A stretch of DNA of 64,000 nucleotides, from contig JANPWX010000097.1 in the NCBI GenBank assembly GCA_024734555.1, positions 2,279,048 to 2,343,047 of the forward strand, in the 5' to 3' direction. The position numbers and the translations under genes are program-made. The DNA is from Trochalopteron elliotii (Eukaryota; Chordata; Aves; Passeriformes; Leiothrichidae). Of the stretch, positions 12,672 to 25,290 are shown in pieces; position 1 is the first letter of the stretch, and the number at the start of each line of letters is the position of its first letter. The notes below the pieces were generated by a model. The model was not told the DNA's origin and ran no database searches. It saw only the letters and a program-made list of their open reading frames with translations.

Positions 12672-15500
12672 TCCCAGTAGAGAAAGAAATAACTATCTGC
12701 TGTTTTTTAGATATAGACAGATAACTCAAAGATTTTTGCAGACAAGTGATGTTTCCCCTGAAAGAGATTGATGCCAGCTGTTAGTGCATAGGATAAAAGT
12801 TTAGTCCTAATATACACCACAAAACAAATAGTTCAAGCCCATCAACATCTGAGGTGCATGAGTGAATCAGCATAAGATCAGAACAAATTGAAGAAGTAGA
12901 AAGCGCAACAGCAGATTAAAAAGTGGAGCAATACACTTTAGACAAAGTGGAGGTACAGAATGTCCTAGGCACCTTAGGTTGGTAAGTAATGAAAAGGTAA
13001 AAATAGATATTGATTTTACATTTTTACCTGTTCATCTTTACAGGTATGCATTTTTATGTATACAAATGCTATTGTAGACAGATGTTTTGCTACAGAGACA
13101 ACAAAATCTGCTAAAAATATGAGAGAGAAGAGTAATTAATTCCAAATAACAGATAACAGCCCTTGAACACAGTAGACTTTTCAAGATGACTATTGCCTGA
13201 TAGGAAATGTATCCACTTTGGAAGCAGACAAATTGCAAATTTAATGATAAACAATGACAAGGATTTTGAAAGTAGAAACCATTTCCTATTTTTCTAATTG
13301 CACAAACTAAAGGAACGATATGACTTTCTGAAACAAAGGAAATTATCTAACTAGAAATTAGCAAAATCTCTGTGGAATCTACTCCTCAGGGCCAAGAGTA
13401 CAAGGATGAGAGTGGAATAATATAAAAACAAAGAAAAAATTAATACAAGTTAAATTTTTTGTTTAGGAAACTGCTACTGCAATTCTTTTGCTCGGTGTAT
13501 TAAGAAATTCTGAAAAGATTTAATATTCAGGTATTATAGCCTTGTATATTTTTTATTACAAAAGTTCTTCTTAGTGTTTGTCCTCTGCTGTTTCACCTTG
13601 GTTTTAACTTGGAAATATGCTCATATTTTCTCTTATATAATTGTAATTGAGATTATAATAAAGTGACACATAGAAGTACATTCCCTCCCTGAAGGTTTCA
13701 ATATGCACTGTGTGTCAAGAGAGAAAATATTTTAATGGATTGCCACAGAATTCAAAATGAAGGTACTTTCAAATAACAGAGGACAACTAAACACCAAAAA
13801 CGGAATCTAAAAGGGCTTGAAATACAACAGACTGAACACAGTCATCTATTGAAATGAAAGTCAGAAGGTAGCTTATAGAGAGAAGTATGTAATTACCCAG
13901 GTTGAAGTCTGGCCAGGATACTGAGCCAACACAGTTACTTTTGTAGAAACAAACAGGTCAGGTGTTGGGTTGATATTTGCACACAAAATGTAGGGAATTC
14001 AGCTGCAATGCAGTTCCTCACCAGTAAAGCACAGGTTGGGGAAAGAATAAATACCAGCACCTTTTTAAAGTAATTTTCCACTCTAACTTTACTCTGTCTG
14101 ATCAGGCTTAGAAATACCCTGAGCAAAACTGACATTGACAGAAAAATGAAGGAAGGGATAAATATGGAAGAGAATTACACCAGAAAAGAGTTGTACAGTG
14201 TTTACAGTTTCAAGTCTGGTTGTAGATGGTAAGATAGGCAAAGATTTTCCAGGGAATAGTTCTGTGATGTTTCCACATAAATTAAAAGTATTTTGGGAAT
14301 GATTCAATTCTCCTTCTAGCAAATCAGGAGTAACTCTACCAAAGACAACACTGTAAAAGTTGCTCAAGAAGGTCCATTGTGCACCAAGATGAATCGGTTG
14401 CTTTAATCAATAACAAGGGATTTTAAATAGTAACATTAACTGGGTGCAGACAGCTGGTTCAGGTATTTCCTGTATGCCAGTATGCCAAGGAGTATGCCAT
14501 TGGTCTCTAGAGAGAACAACTTGAATAGTTGTGCAGCAAAACGTACTCCCAGTCAGGGCCTTCAGCTTCAGATACACTGTGGCAATAATTTGACTGGCCA
14601 GAACTGGTGAACTAGAAAAATGTTCTCTTTCTCTCCTTTACCTGTAAACCCTGCAGTCTAGATTTTTGACTAGACTTCCACTTAGTCTATGCTTCAAACA
14701 TAATGCCCAGATTTTCACAGTAAAAAGAAACGGTAGATAGAATAGTTACCACCATCAGATAACTCTGAGCAGTACACAACAGGTTGGTTTACTGCTTCAG
14801 GGACATTTGACAGCTGTAATAAATGGCATTGCTATGAATGTGAACTGCCTAAAATGTAGCACCATTCACTCACATGATGAAGCACTAATGCAGGTGTTCA
14901 CCCAACAGGGCAGAGAACAGAACTGCTGGCAACATGGCACTGCTGCCCTGCTTCAGCTCCAAGACAGCCTTCAGCCACACCTAGAAGTGATACTGTCCAG
15001 CTTTCCCTTCTGTCCTTTTTCAGGATAGAAGTCGCTGAGCTTTACAAACTCCTGGAGACTAAAGCTGAGTGAATGTTTTCTGGTGAACTGAGCATCCAGA
15101 GACATCCATTTTTTAGCCCCAAATATTTCCTCAGAAACATCTTAGGTTTGCTAAGCTTTTTCTGCAGTCAAAATAGGAACCCTTGGTAATCTGTTCTATG
15201 ATGACAGGTATTAAATGCTCATGGTAAATGTATAGATGTAGAAATGGATTAGGAATCCTGGAGAGGCCTGCTACATCTGGAGCAAGAGACAACAAAGATG
15301 GAAGCAAGGGGTTTACCAGCCTTGGAACAAAACACACTGGCTCAGACCAAAGACCCACAGAGAGGAATATTTCCTCTCCAACAGAAGACTGCAGCAGTAG
15401 TCAAAAAAGCAAGAGAACAGAACTCATGTGTTCGGATAGTTCCTGAATATCCTTCTTGCACTTTTCTATGGGTCAGGGAATTCCTGAGCCAAAATTAGCT
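12672..15500. other. Unique AT-rich sequence, with one possible ancient repeat fragment
   Basis: No gene is recognised. A short stretch at about 14,315-14,360 (aaatcaggagtaactctacc) resembles an old amniote dispersed repeat containing 'caggagtaactcca', heavily decayed and uncertain. Three copies of gtatgcca occur within 14,472-14,500. A 7-base inverted repeat (tacctgt / acaggta, 8-base loop) lies at about 13,026-13,047. Confidence 0.45.
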
Positions 15501-15509
15501 TACATCTAA

Positions 15510-16420
15510 CAGCCAGTCACAATTTCTTATGCCATTAGTTTGTACAGCCCAATTTGAACCCACATACACTATTAGTTTCTGGTAGCAAGGAGTTCCACAG
15601 CTTAATTACACAACACAGTAAATCATTAGCTTATTTCACTGCTCTCAAGAAGCCCTCACTACTTCTGTCCAGCAGCCCCATGCCCTTGCAGTAGGAGAGA
15701 AGTTGGCCAGCCTCTGTTAACTTTGTCCCAGTATCACAATTCTGTAGGTTTCTATCTCATTTCCCTCAGCTGTCTCCTTTTCAAGCCAAGAGTTTTGGGT
15801 TATTTTGTTGTTCCTCATAGGGAACATCTTTGATTATCCTAATGGGCTGTCTCTGTGCTGTTCCCATTTCTGTACCATTCTTTTCTGAAACGTAGGAGGA
15901 CCAGAGATCTACACATTATTTGAGCTGCTGGTGCACCATACAATCCTACAATGGCAAGAAGACCTTTTGTTCTCTCCTTCTCTCTGCTTATTTCTAGTAG
16001 CATGTTGTGTTTTGCATAGCTACCATGTGCTGTGCTGGCATTTTCATAGAACTGGGGTAGTAACACCAGCACCTTTTTTTTTCCCCTGAGAAGCCATAGT
16101 TAACCTAGGGCCAATCACTGTGTACGTAAAACTCATATTTTTTTCACACATGCAACAGGTTACATTTATCTGTACTCAAAATCATCTGCCATTTTATTGT
16201 ACATGAAAGTCCTGTCACTTCTTCATTACCAACACTTCTCTTTATTCTCATTGACATAGTACCACCAAATTATTTTTTCGTTGTCTCTCCTTTCTATATA
16301 TATTTATAAATAGCACAGGTCTCAGTAGTAAGTTCCCTATACTGAGAAAGCTTACCATTTAATTCACTGCTTTTCCTTATTCTCCAAACATTTCTTCCTT
16401 ATTGAAAGGATCCTCTTACT
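15510..16420 (-). mobile_element. Ancient CR1/L3-like LINE fossil, ORF2 C-terminal half
   Basis: Read on the minus strand, this matches in order the second half of ORF2 of the old CR1/L3-type LINEs that are abundant in turtles and crocodilians and persist as fossils in birds. From high to low coordinates: a trace of the segment before FADD near 16,320-16,350; KWQM followed by a DKC block at about 16,140-16,200 (family form KWQMKFNVDKC); the LEYC...W block at about 15,895-15,930; then a GxPYEEQ-like block near 15,815-15,840 and a terminal LWNSL at about 15,590-15,610. Many stops and small indels interrupt it. The divergence is far greater than in the copy at 11.3-12.7 kb, so it is much older. 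Both ends fade into unique sequence and are approximate. It may extend to about 16,700. Confidence 0.75.
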
Positions 16421-19400
16421 GCTATTCTGTCTACTAAATTTTATAAGTAGCATCTGAGAGACAGCCACTGATTTCAAGTAAAACAATCAATTTCCAAGTC
16501 CTAAAAACTCTGTGGTTCTTCTGTTATCCATACACTAACCCAAACAAGATTCTCCCACTTCAGGACTTTCACCAAATGCACAATTTTAAATCATAACTCC
16601 CTCAAGGGAAAACCTCTAGTCATGATGTCTGAGGCATTAAAAGCAATTTGCAAGATTTTCACATCATTTATCCCTGAAGACATAATTACATTAGCTTCAT
16701 ATCCTAAGTTCATGCTATTAAAGGAGGGAAAAAAATAAACCTGATAACTGCATAAAAAAAGAATTAACTAATGAATCAACACTCCACCTAATTTTTCAGA
16801 TGTTCCTAGTCTCATTTCATCAGAGTTTTTTCCTCATTTTAGTTGTCAGGTAACCATCAGTTGAACTGGATTACCATTAACATCCAGCAGGGAAAGTTAT
16901 CTCTACAGCTGGGATTTAACCTTGCCTGAAACTGGCATATTACTTACTGTATCACACAGCACCTGGAGGTCCTAACCATGGATCACTCAATGCAGTGAGC
17001 ACTTTGTCTCAGACTACTCAGCCAAATGACTGTAACATTTGCTGTTCCATTCACCTAATGTGAAGTGTAGGAAATGCTGCAAATGCTGATACTCTCATAC
17101 ACATTTTATTGAATGTAAACATTTCAGTTGGCCACAGTAGACAATTATTATAGACAAAGACAAATATAAATATAAATCTCCTCTTTTATATTGGATTTTT
17201 AGATAAATCAGGTTTCTAAATCCATTTATGAGCTATTCTAATAGCCAGAGAAATTCTTAAGTGTTGATTTTTAAATTTTTTTTTTTGATGTGAGAAAATT
17301 CAATCTTAACCGTGCTGGATTGAAACAATATTCACCTACTAAGGTGAATAAGGGGAAAGCTTTCATGTGGCTTGGATGCTCCAATTTGTCTCTGATAGAG
17401 AAATTCTTATAACATGAGTACAGCTTGTATCAAGAGGCTTTCAAGATACCAAAAGAGACATTACTGCTGGGGTACACTGTATTACTATTGTCATTCACTA
17501 AGCATTTGCATTCATCACATTGTGGGTGCCTACATAATGGGAAAATAGAAAAGTTGAGTGGGCTAAGGATTATATGTTTAGGGCTTGCAATAATAAAAGG
17601 AACAATAAAACACTGAATTTGCATGTTTTTCAACATTGGCTCCCCTCTACGTGTATACTAAACTCGTACATGACCATCTGAGCAGTCTAGATAGATAAAA
17701 TCCACACTAAAACATTTACTACCAAAGTAAATGTGTGGTTTTGGTTTTTTTAAATGATTTTTAAAATGATATTGCCAAGTAAGTGTGTTTTCTCTAAGTA
17801 TGCAAACCCCAGTGTTGTAGTGACATTCATCTTTGCTTGTGAGCAGAATGAGGAAGGTACAGTTTGCTGTAAAAAATGTCTTTCACAGACAGCACCAAGA
17901 CAAACATTTATAATGACAGTTTTCTTTGCAAAAATGAGATTATTTTGCCCTCATGGTAGCTGAAGGGCAAATTGAATGCCCTCAGTCTTAACTGGATTTT
18001 GAGCATTTGAAATTGACCCACATACTGCATTATCTATAGAAAGGCATCCCCACCACAGCTAACAGCAGCTCAGCTATATGTATCCAGACTGTCAGAATGA
18101 GCACTTGAGGCTTGTTAGCTCTGGCAGCTGTTTTCAGAATCCAGTCAATTGCTCTGAGCTGGCTTAAGCTGATCTATCACTGCAAGAGGCTGTAGAACTG
18201 GAGGCCTGTGCATTGTCACTGCCACTGAGGGTGAATTCCTAGTAACAGTGGCACACCTCATATATTTAAAAATAAAAATTTTAAAAATCGTAATGCAGCA
18301 AGGCTCAGGCGTGATGAAGATGCACATGTGAAAAGGTCAAACTACTATGTTTTCCTCCTACTACAGAGTAGAAATACTCTGGGGTTTTTTTACCATTTTT
18401 CTCTCAGGCAGTGAACTAGAGGGAGCATTGGTACGTTGGTGAGTTGAGGTGACAGCAGTTAATTGATTTTCAAAATAGGTCTCTCTCTAAAATGACTAAG
18501 CAACCTTGCATAGACTTTAATTGGTGCTGGAGCATAAAAATTCTTTGACACTGCTTTGTTGTTAGAACAGGAGTGTCTATACTTGCAAATTCTTTGCAGA
18601 GAAATTGAATACCAGGTATGAGGGAGGAACAGAAGCCAGATGCCTTAATGTGAAATTAAGCATCTTAAATAGCTAGAAATATTGCCAGAAAAAGCAAGGA
18701 ACTAGCTGGATTTTATAATGGCATAAGAACTTCAATATGAACACACCCTGGCACAACAGTTTAAACTAACTAACATTCAGTTATACAGCATGAACTAAAC
18801 CTTTCCAGCATACCACTGAAGAAACTGATTTTGTTTCCAAATGCTTATCACCATAATACTTGAAGAATTCACTTCACAAAATAGCTGAAATGCATTGAAT
18901 CATCATCAACACTGAAGTCTATTTCCCTCATGACAAAAGAGCTGGTACCTCCAAGGTGGTGCAGATATTCTTGGTTCAAGCTGCCTTTAATTTGGTTATC
19001 AAAATATTTTTTCACAAAAACCTATGTAGCTTCCACAAGGAAAATTCACAAGTTTATCCCTATTTTCTTGAGGAAAAATAGAAACAATACTTTAATTCAT
19101 ATACAACTTTATATATAAATTGCTTCATTTAAAGTTAACTTTACAATCCTTCAGCTAATATTTATGCACATAAACAAGCAAATACAGGCTGCAAGAATAA
19201 TCACTCTATGCCTAAAGTGAATCTCAAAAGATTAATTCAAGTTTACAGTTTATAGCTGTAACCCTGAAAGTTAAATCTACCTTGAAGATTCATGCCTCTT
19301 GTGGTAACCACATGTATTCATAGTACAGGTAGAAAAGTAAAAATACTTTTCCAAAGAGAATTAAATGAAAAAGGAAGGAATACATTTCTATTGTTAATTT

Positions 19401-22400
19401 AGTAGCAGTAACAAAAAGAAAGCCAAAGTCTAGATAATAAAAATATAGGAGGGCAAAAAACCCTCCTGAAACCAAAAATAAGTATCAAAAACTCTAGAGA
19501 AATATAGATTGAAAGGCCAAATTATTCCAAAAAAAAGACTAAGCCAATGGATGCTTTTTAAATAATCACTTGTCCAACAGACAAGCAGAAAAATTTTCAA
19601 CAAATAACAATCTCAAATCAAAATTAACAATCAGAATATGCTTACATTGTCTTTAACTGATCAAGCCTAAATTATGGACTAGATTTGGCAATATAGATCT
19701 TCTGACAGACAAATTTATAAACTTCAAAGTGCCAGAAATTATAAAACCGAGTAAATGCAAAAACAAAAAATTCAATAGAAAGCATTTGCTAAACAAGGGG
19801 CAAATAAACCTTTAGTCATCTCATGCTTTTAAGAATATGGAAAGTACAAAAGACACCAACAGAACTGAAGAAAGACTCAGAGCAGGCATTTCAGACGATG
19901 GCAGCATTGTCAGCCTCAAAATCTAGCAAAACCCTGTATTATTCTCCATGCCAGGGAGCAGGGGAAATAAGAATCAAGAGTAATTTCCTTCTACAACCTG
20001 TTTAGAAGCAAGTATATTTCCAGGTCAGAAAGCACCAAGCCGATTTTAAGCCAAGTGTCAAGTGGCTGTTCTCATTTTATACAGCTAATGTAAAGTGACA
20101 AGCACCATTCATGAAAAATATTAGAGATTTTCAAAAAGCCTCTGATAGCAATTGTGCTGTCAGACAGTCCACTTGTTTGTAATCATAACTGGAACAAGAC
20201 CAGAATCTATAATATCCCTGTTATTGTTAATACTGGTCATCATTGGGGTGCAACAAAATTAACCCAGTGAGTAACTGAGAAGTTTCACAGACAAAAGTTT
20301 CATTTGGGTGACTTTCACTTCATTTCCCAAGTGGAATAAACAGATCCAGTTATTAGCAGATATAGAAAAATATACTGGTCACTTTATTGAGAGTGAAGCC
20401 AAAACCCATGCCTATTAATTATTTCAAACAAGCTCCACAGCAGATAAAGGAATATCATGGCATTTGTATCATCTTTAAGGAAACAGACCATACGATGATG
20501 AATAAACCCTCCTGAAACTCAAGCAAAGCAAACCAAGGTCAGAAACAGTGTTTGATAAACTTCTAAAAATTTAGGGAGGGAGACAAAGTAGAAGCACAAA
20601 TGAAAATTGATAATAAAAAAAATTTAGTCATGTTATTAGATCTGTTCTCCCTGCCAATGCAAAGTCACAGAACTCTACAACTGCATTCAATAAAAAATGA
20701 ACTTAATAACCTCATGGGAGAAATCCAGAATCTCTTGGATAGAAAAAGTGTCAGCTATCATAGGCTGAGCATATGAACATAAAATATTAAAGCCTAACGA
20801 GGAGGAAGTGACAGATGACATTTGCACATGCTTCAAGAATGTCATTCAATAACCTGAAGTATGAATGCAAGTGCATAGGAGAGCTAGAACAATAACAGAA
20901 TTAAAGATGCCTCTTCAGTTAATCGACAAAGAAAATTATGGGACCTTGACACTGGATAAACTGTGTGGTCTCCTGACTGGCCCATAGGTGCAAAAGTAGA
21001 AACAACTCACATCCAAATCTTCAAAATATCTCAAATTATGACATTGACACCCAGGCATCAGATAGCTCAGGGTTACAATAAAAATAATAGTTTACCTTAC
21101 ACTGAACATCAATCCACCTACCCACTGTAGTGGATCTAGGCTTCCCTTTGGTGCTTCCCATTACTGAACGTCAGAGCAGTTGAGCAGAACAAGGAATTCC
21201 TCAGTATTGTTTGCCTCTGAGTGCCAAAAAGTATTAAGGTTCTGTTGCAGAAGGAGCCATCTACTATTTCTCTGTTGTAGTCAGAAGGCTGCTCCAGTCA
21301 AGCCTGGCACAGCATCACAGTTTTGCTTAGGTGAGAGAAACAGAGCACATTTTGGGATGATTCACTGGCACCAGGCAACACAATGGAATTTTCAATAAAA
21401 AAAATTAAAGAGAGGAGACTACAGACCCACGAGAGTTTGCAGTTAAGGACAGCAACCATTTGTCGATTTAATATGCAACACATTATAACAGAAACTTAAG
21501 TCACGGCCAGTGTATCCATTCCCTCCAACAAATTATGGAGGCAAACTACTCTCAGACAACCAAAGCAGGTAATAGGATAGATCACCTTTACAGACACATT
21601 CCGCATGTTAAAGTTTGGGACTACTAAAGCACATTTTTGCATAAGTAGGATTACATTATCTACTAAATTCCCAAACCACCAATTAACTGCAGGAACACTT
21701 ACCCTCTTATTTTGTAAGGCAGGATAGATTTTGTGCAAATAGTGCACCTTTAGAGAGGGCAAAGAGACTTTCTGTGAGGTTGTGTTCTGTCTAAGTACTG
21801 CAAGGAGCTAATGTATTTTAAAGCCCATGTGGTTACTGCATATGTTGTACCCAGCTCCAGTGTGTTTTAGAGAGGAGATTTCCCTTCATTCCAAGGAAAA
21901 AAATACAGTTAAGAATTTGGGCAGCACAAGCTACTCCACAATTTTTTGCCAGTACTCTTCACTGCTCCATGCTGGTGGGTAGAGAACACGTGGAAGGGAA
22001 GTGTCCGTATCAGAAGTCTCTGGGATCTGCCTGCAGAGAGCTGCCAGCAGGCAGACACCACGTACTGCATGAGGAGGAAATTTGTCACATCCTATGAAAG
22101 GCACGATACATTGCAACATTTCCTAGGTATTTGAGTTTTGTTTTCCCAAAGGAACTACTGTATGCAGAATCTATTATAAACAGAGTGCTAAGGCTTTTCC
22201 ATAACTCAGGAGAAAGAAAAATATATAAACACTACAAGTAGTCAAGACACAAATACAGGCCAATGCAAACATCATGTTTCCCACTGTCTACTTTTCCTAT
22301 CAGCAACAGGAGTGACATTCATTATGCATCATCATAAATTATAATACTAACAAATGAATATTTCAAGAATCATTACTGATACTTTTTTTAAGTTCTTGAA

Positions 22401-24217
22401 TTTCTTATGCTATTAATAGAGCTATGCAAGAAGAAACTCTTCTGCTACCAAAAAAAAAAAAAGAAAAAATTAAGGATCTCTTTTTGTCTTCATCCAGAAA
22501 AACCCAAACCATCTGAAAATTCTTATGAAAACCTAGACAAGCACATTCTCCCACAATTTGACCAGTCACAGCCTCACTGGAAATCCAAGATGCCATACTT
22601 CAAATCCCACCACAGGCTAAGTCTACCAGGAATGAGTGGCTCTCCTATAGACTAGGTGAGTGCACTAATTACCAGCTTCTCTATTCTCAGGTGAGCTGCT
22701 CTCAATTATTCTACTGGAGTAACCTCATCTTGTGTAACTAATTACACATTCACAGGGCTAACTAGGCTGTTTTTCCAAGCCCACTGGTTATGGGACTTAT
22801 CTCAAGTTGTGACAGATCCAGATTCAATTAGTATTTTAATTACTTACATAAAGCAGAACTGTTTTCACAAGAGAGATGGAAACTGTAACACCCCAAAAAT
22901 TGCCTCAAGGTTAAGACATCCATATAGGACACAAGTGGCAATTTCAAGTTCTCAGCCTGAACTACATCCACAGGACTTAAATATGTGATGCTGTGCGTGT
23001 GCTCTGCCAGGGTAGGTGCTCCCATCTGGATGCCAGAAACTTCCTCTGCTGAGAAGTGATAAATTTTGATGTTGAGAAACAATCCTAGATGTAGATATAG
23101 CTATAAAAATATGCATACATGTACATGCGTACAAACATCCCCTAAATTAATTTTTACTGTGGAAGGAAGAATATTCATCTAAATGGAAACAACAGAAATG
23201 ACAAATACCCCATTGGAGTGCCTGATAATTATTTCATGCACAAAGGCCTCATCTACAGTGGATATTTCACTGTTTGAATTATATAGGCCATGAAGACCAT
23301 TCTTTCCATAAGATAATGGAAGAGGAATCTGGAACTCCTATTCCGTTAGTTCCTTGGTTTCTCAATAAATACTTGGTGTGTGGAAATGTAAATTAATTTA
23401 TCCAAAACATATGCATATATATGAAGCATGTGCATAAGTATTAATATATGCACATTACATACCGTGTTCTCAACCTGTGAAAATGTGTTACACTACATGG
23501 TTATTCACAGCTTATATCCCACATACATTACATGCATATAGTTCAAGGTACCCTACTCTTTCAATATATGACCACCTAAATAGGTGAAATAACTGTAACT
23601 GAGCAACCTTTTAGCCTGGGAATTTTCAGAATGTGAATCTGACACAATTTCCTGTTGAAATTTTTGAATTTTCCCTTAGAAAAGTAAAAATCAAACATCT
23701 TGTTTCAAGAAGTTTGCACTTCAAAATATTGATATTTTAAACTTCATATTTCATTGTTAATGTCTTATGTGAACATTTCAGATGGCTTGAGTGTTCTGGG
23801 GATGAAAGCAACTATTGAAGCCTTGGCACTTCCCTAGAGGATAGGAGCTGTATTTGGCAGCTTCAGTAATTTCTCAAAGGGGAATTACTTTGGACATCTT
23901 GTGTTGATTTAATTAGTTCTGGGGAGCTCAACGTTTTAAGTCCAAACCTTCTTTTAAAAAATTGCCACTGCATGGCATTTATAGCTGCCTCTGTTCCTAA
24001 GAAATCTATAAATGGAAGTGGCATTGGTACTCATGACTCACATACGTTGGCAGCACTGTGTGGGCACTTCAGCACAGTGTGTTCCATCCCAAAACTGATC
24101 TACCTGCTTGGAACCTGTTTTCACTTCAACTCATCTCCTGCTCTATTACAACTAATATTTGCATCCTGCCTCACAACAAAATAAAGAAATGAAAGTAAAA
24201 AGGATTCAAATAACACA
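16421..24217. other. Unique AT-rich non-coding sequence
   Basis: No gene, RNA or mobile element is recognised over nearly eight kilobases. Open frames of 60-88 codons occur on both strands without motifs. Small items are T-rich runs near 17,275, an A13 run at 22,450-22,462, and alternating AT/TG words near 23,408-23,465. A large intron, a gene desert or unrecognised conserved regulatory sequence would all look like this. Confidence 0.55.
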
Positions 24218-24253
24218 GATTTGATTATTAATTATTAATATTATTAATATTTT
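24218..24253. repeat. Short ATT/TAA-type AT repeat
   Basis: This is an imperfect tandem of the word attaat over about 35 bases, self-complementary in part. It is simple-sequence DNA with no further signal. Confidence 0.65.
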
Positions 24254-24830
24254 ATCTTTACAGGAAATCTGTACACATAATAATATGGAATGTTTCTCTT
24301 AGTCCTAGTCCATGAACTTCTGAGCTATCTGGTGTTGTTTTGACTTTACTGGATTGATAGCCATAATACAAATTCAGAAACTACTTGTCTGATCCTTTCA
24401 ACAACTCAAAGCTTTACATTCCTCTACTAGCATTTTTCAAATAGTATTTTATTAAATAAAAATTATTAATGTAGAATTTTATGTCCTTTTTAATTTTATG
24501 TCTAGTTCTCCACTTCACCCTCTTTTTTCTAATAACACATCAAGCAAGTAGCTTCATCAATATTTTTGCTATTCTGCATTACCTGTCCCTTATTCATGGC
24601 AAGTAATCCTGGACAAGTGAGACTTATGCAAAGTTCCTCAAAAGGGAAGACAGGTGCTTTGAATTGCTTTTATCTGGTGTGGATTTTTAATTATTTGCCT
24701 GAGTAGTTCCTCATTCTGCAGTTGAAGCTACAGATCTCTATTTAACCCATAGTAAGAAAGAAAAACAACCATCAATATTTGGGTTCCTGAAATATTGAAA
24801 TTGTGTTAAACAGCTCTCAGACTTCTATCA
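24254..24830. other. Unique AT-rich non-coding sequence
   Basis: Nothing is recognised. The stretch is rich in T and A, with no open frame of interest. Confidence 0.5.
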
Positions 24831-25290
24831 GGTCCCCCCTTCCTCTCAAGTCCTCTCAAGAGTCCCAGAGTAATTCCCATTCCTGCCTCAGTTTCTCTGT
24901 GGCTACAGATTTGCTGTCATTTCCTATCAAATTAATTCTGCTCAGCTCCTCGGCACTCACTCCTACATCCCTGTGAAGGACCACAAGGAAAACAGTTTTA
25001 CTGCAGCAGCACCTTTGCAGGAACAGCAGCAGCACCTTTGCAAAAGACTCTTTATGGGAGGGAGCTGTGAAGACCTCTGCAGGGAAAACCCTCAAATACA
25101 GCCTGCCAAATAAAACATCCCCTCCCTGGCACACCAACGCAGACAAGTGGGCGAGTACAGAGGAGACAGATGAGACTGACTTTTGAGCAAAGTGAGCAGA
25201 CCCACCCACCTTGAGGAGCCTGGACTGGTGTGAGTGATGAACAGGGACTCCACACTGTGGCCATTTTGGGGTTTTTGGGCTAAAGAATTA
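24831..25290. other. GC-richer patch with 17-base direct repeat and unassigned minus frame
   Basis: A GC-richer island carries a minus-strand open frame of 117 codons (24,856-25,209) and an overlapping 70-codon frame. Neither resembles a known protein. Inside it a perfect 17-base direct repeat (gcagcagcacctttgca) occurs at 25,003-25,019 and 25,026-25,042, a 23-base period, which looks like a small local tandem duplication. A second small duplication (cctctcaagt, twice) lies at about 24,841-24,860. It could be a decayed retroelement or retrocopy; no family was matched. Confidence 0.3.
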
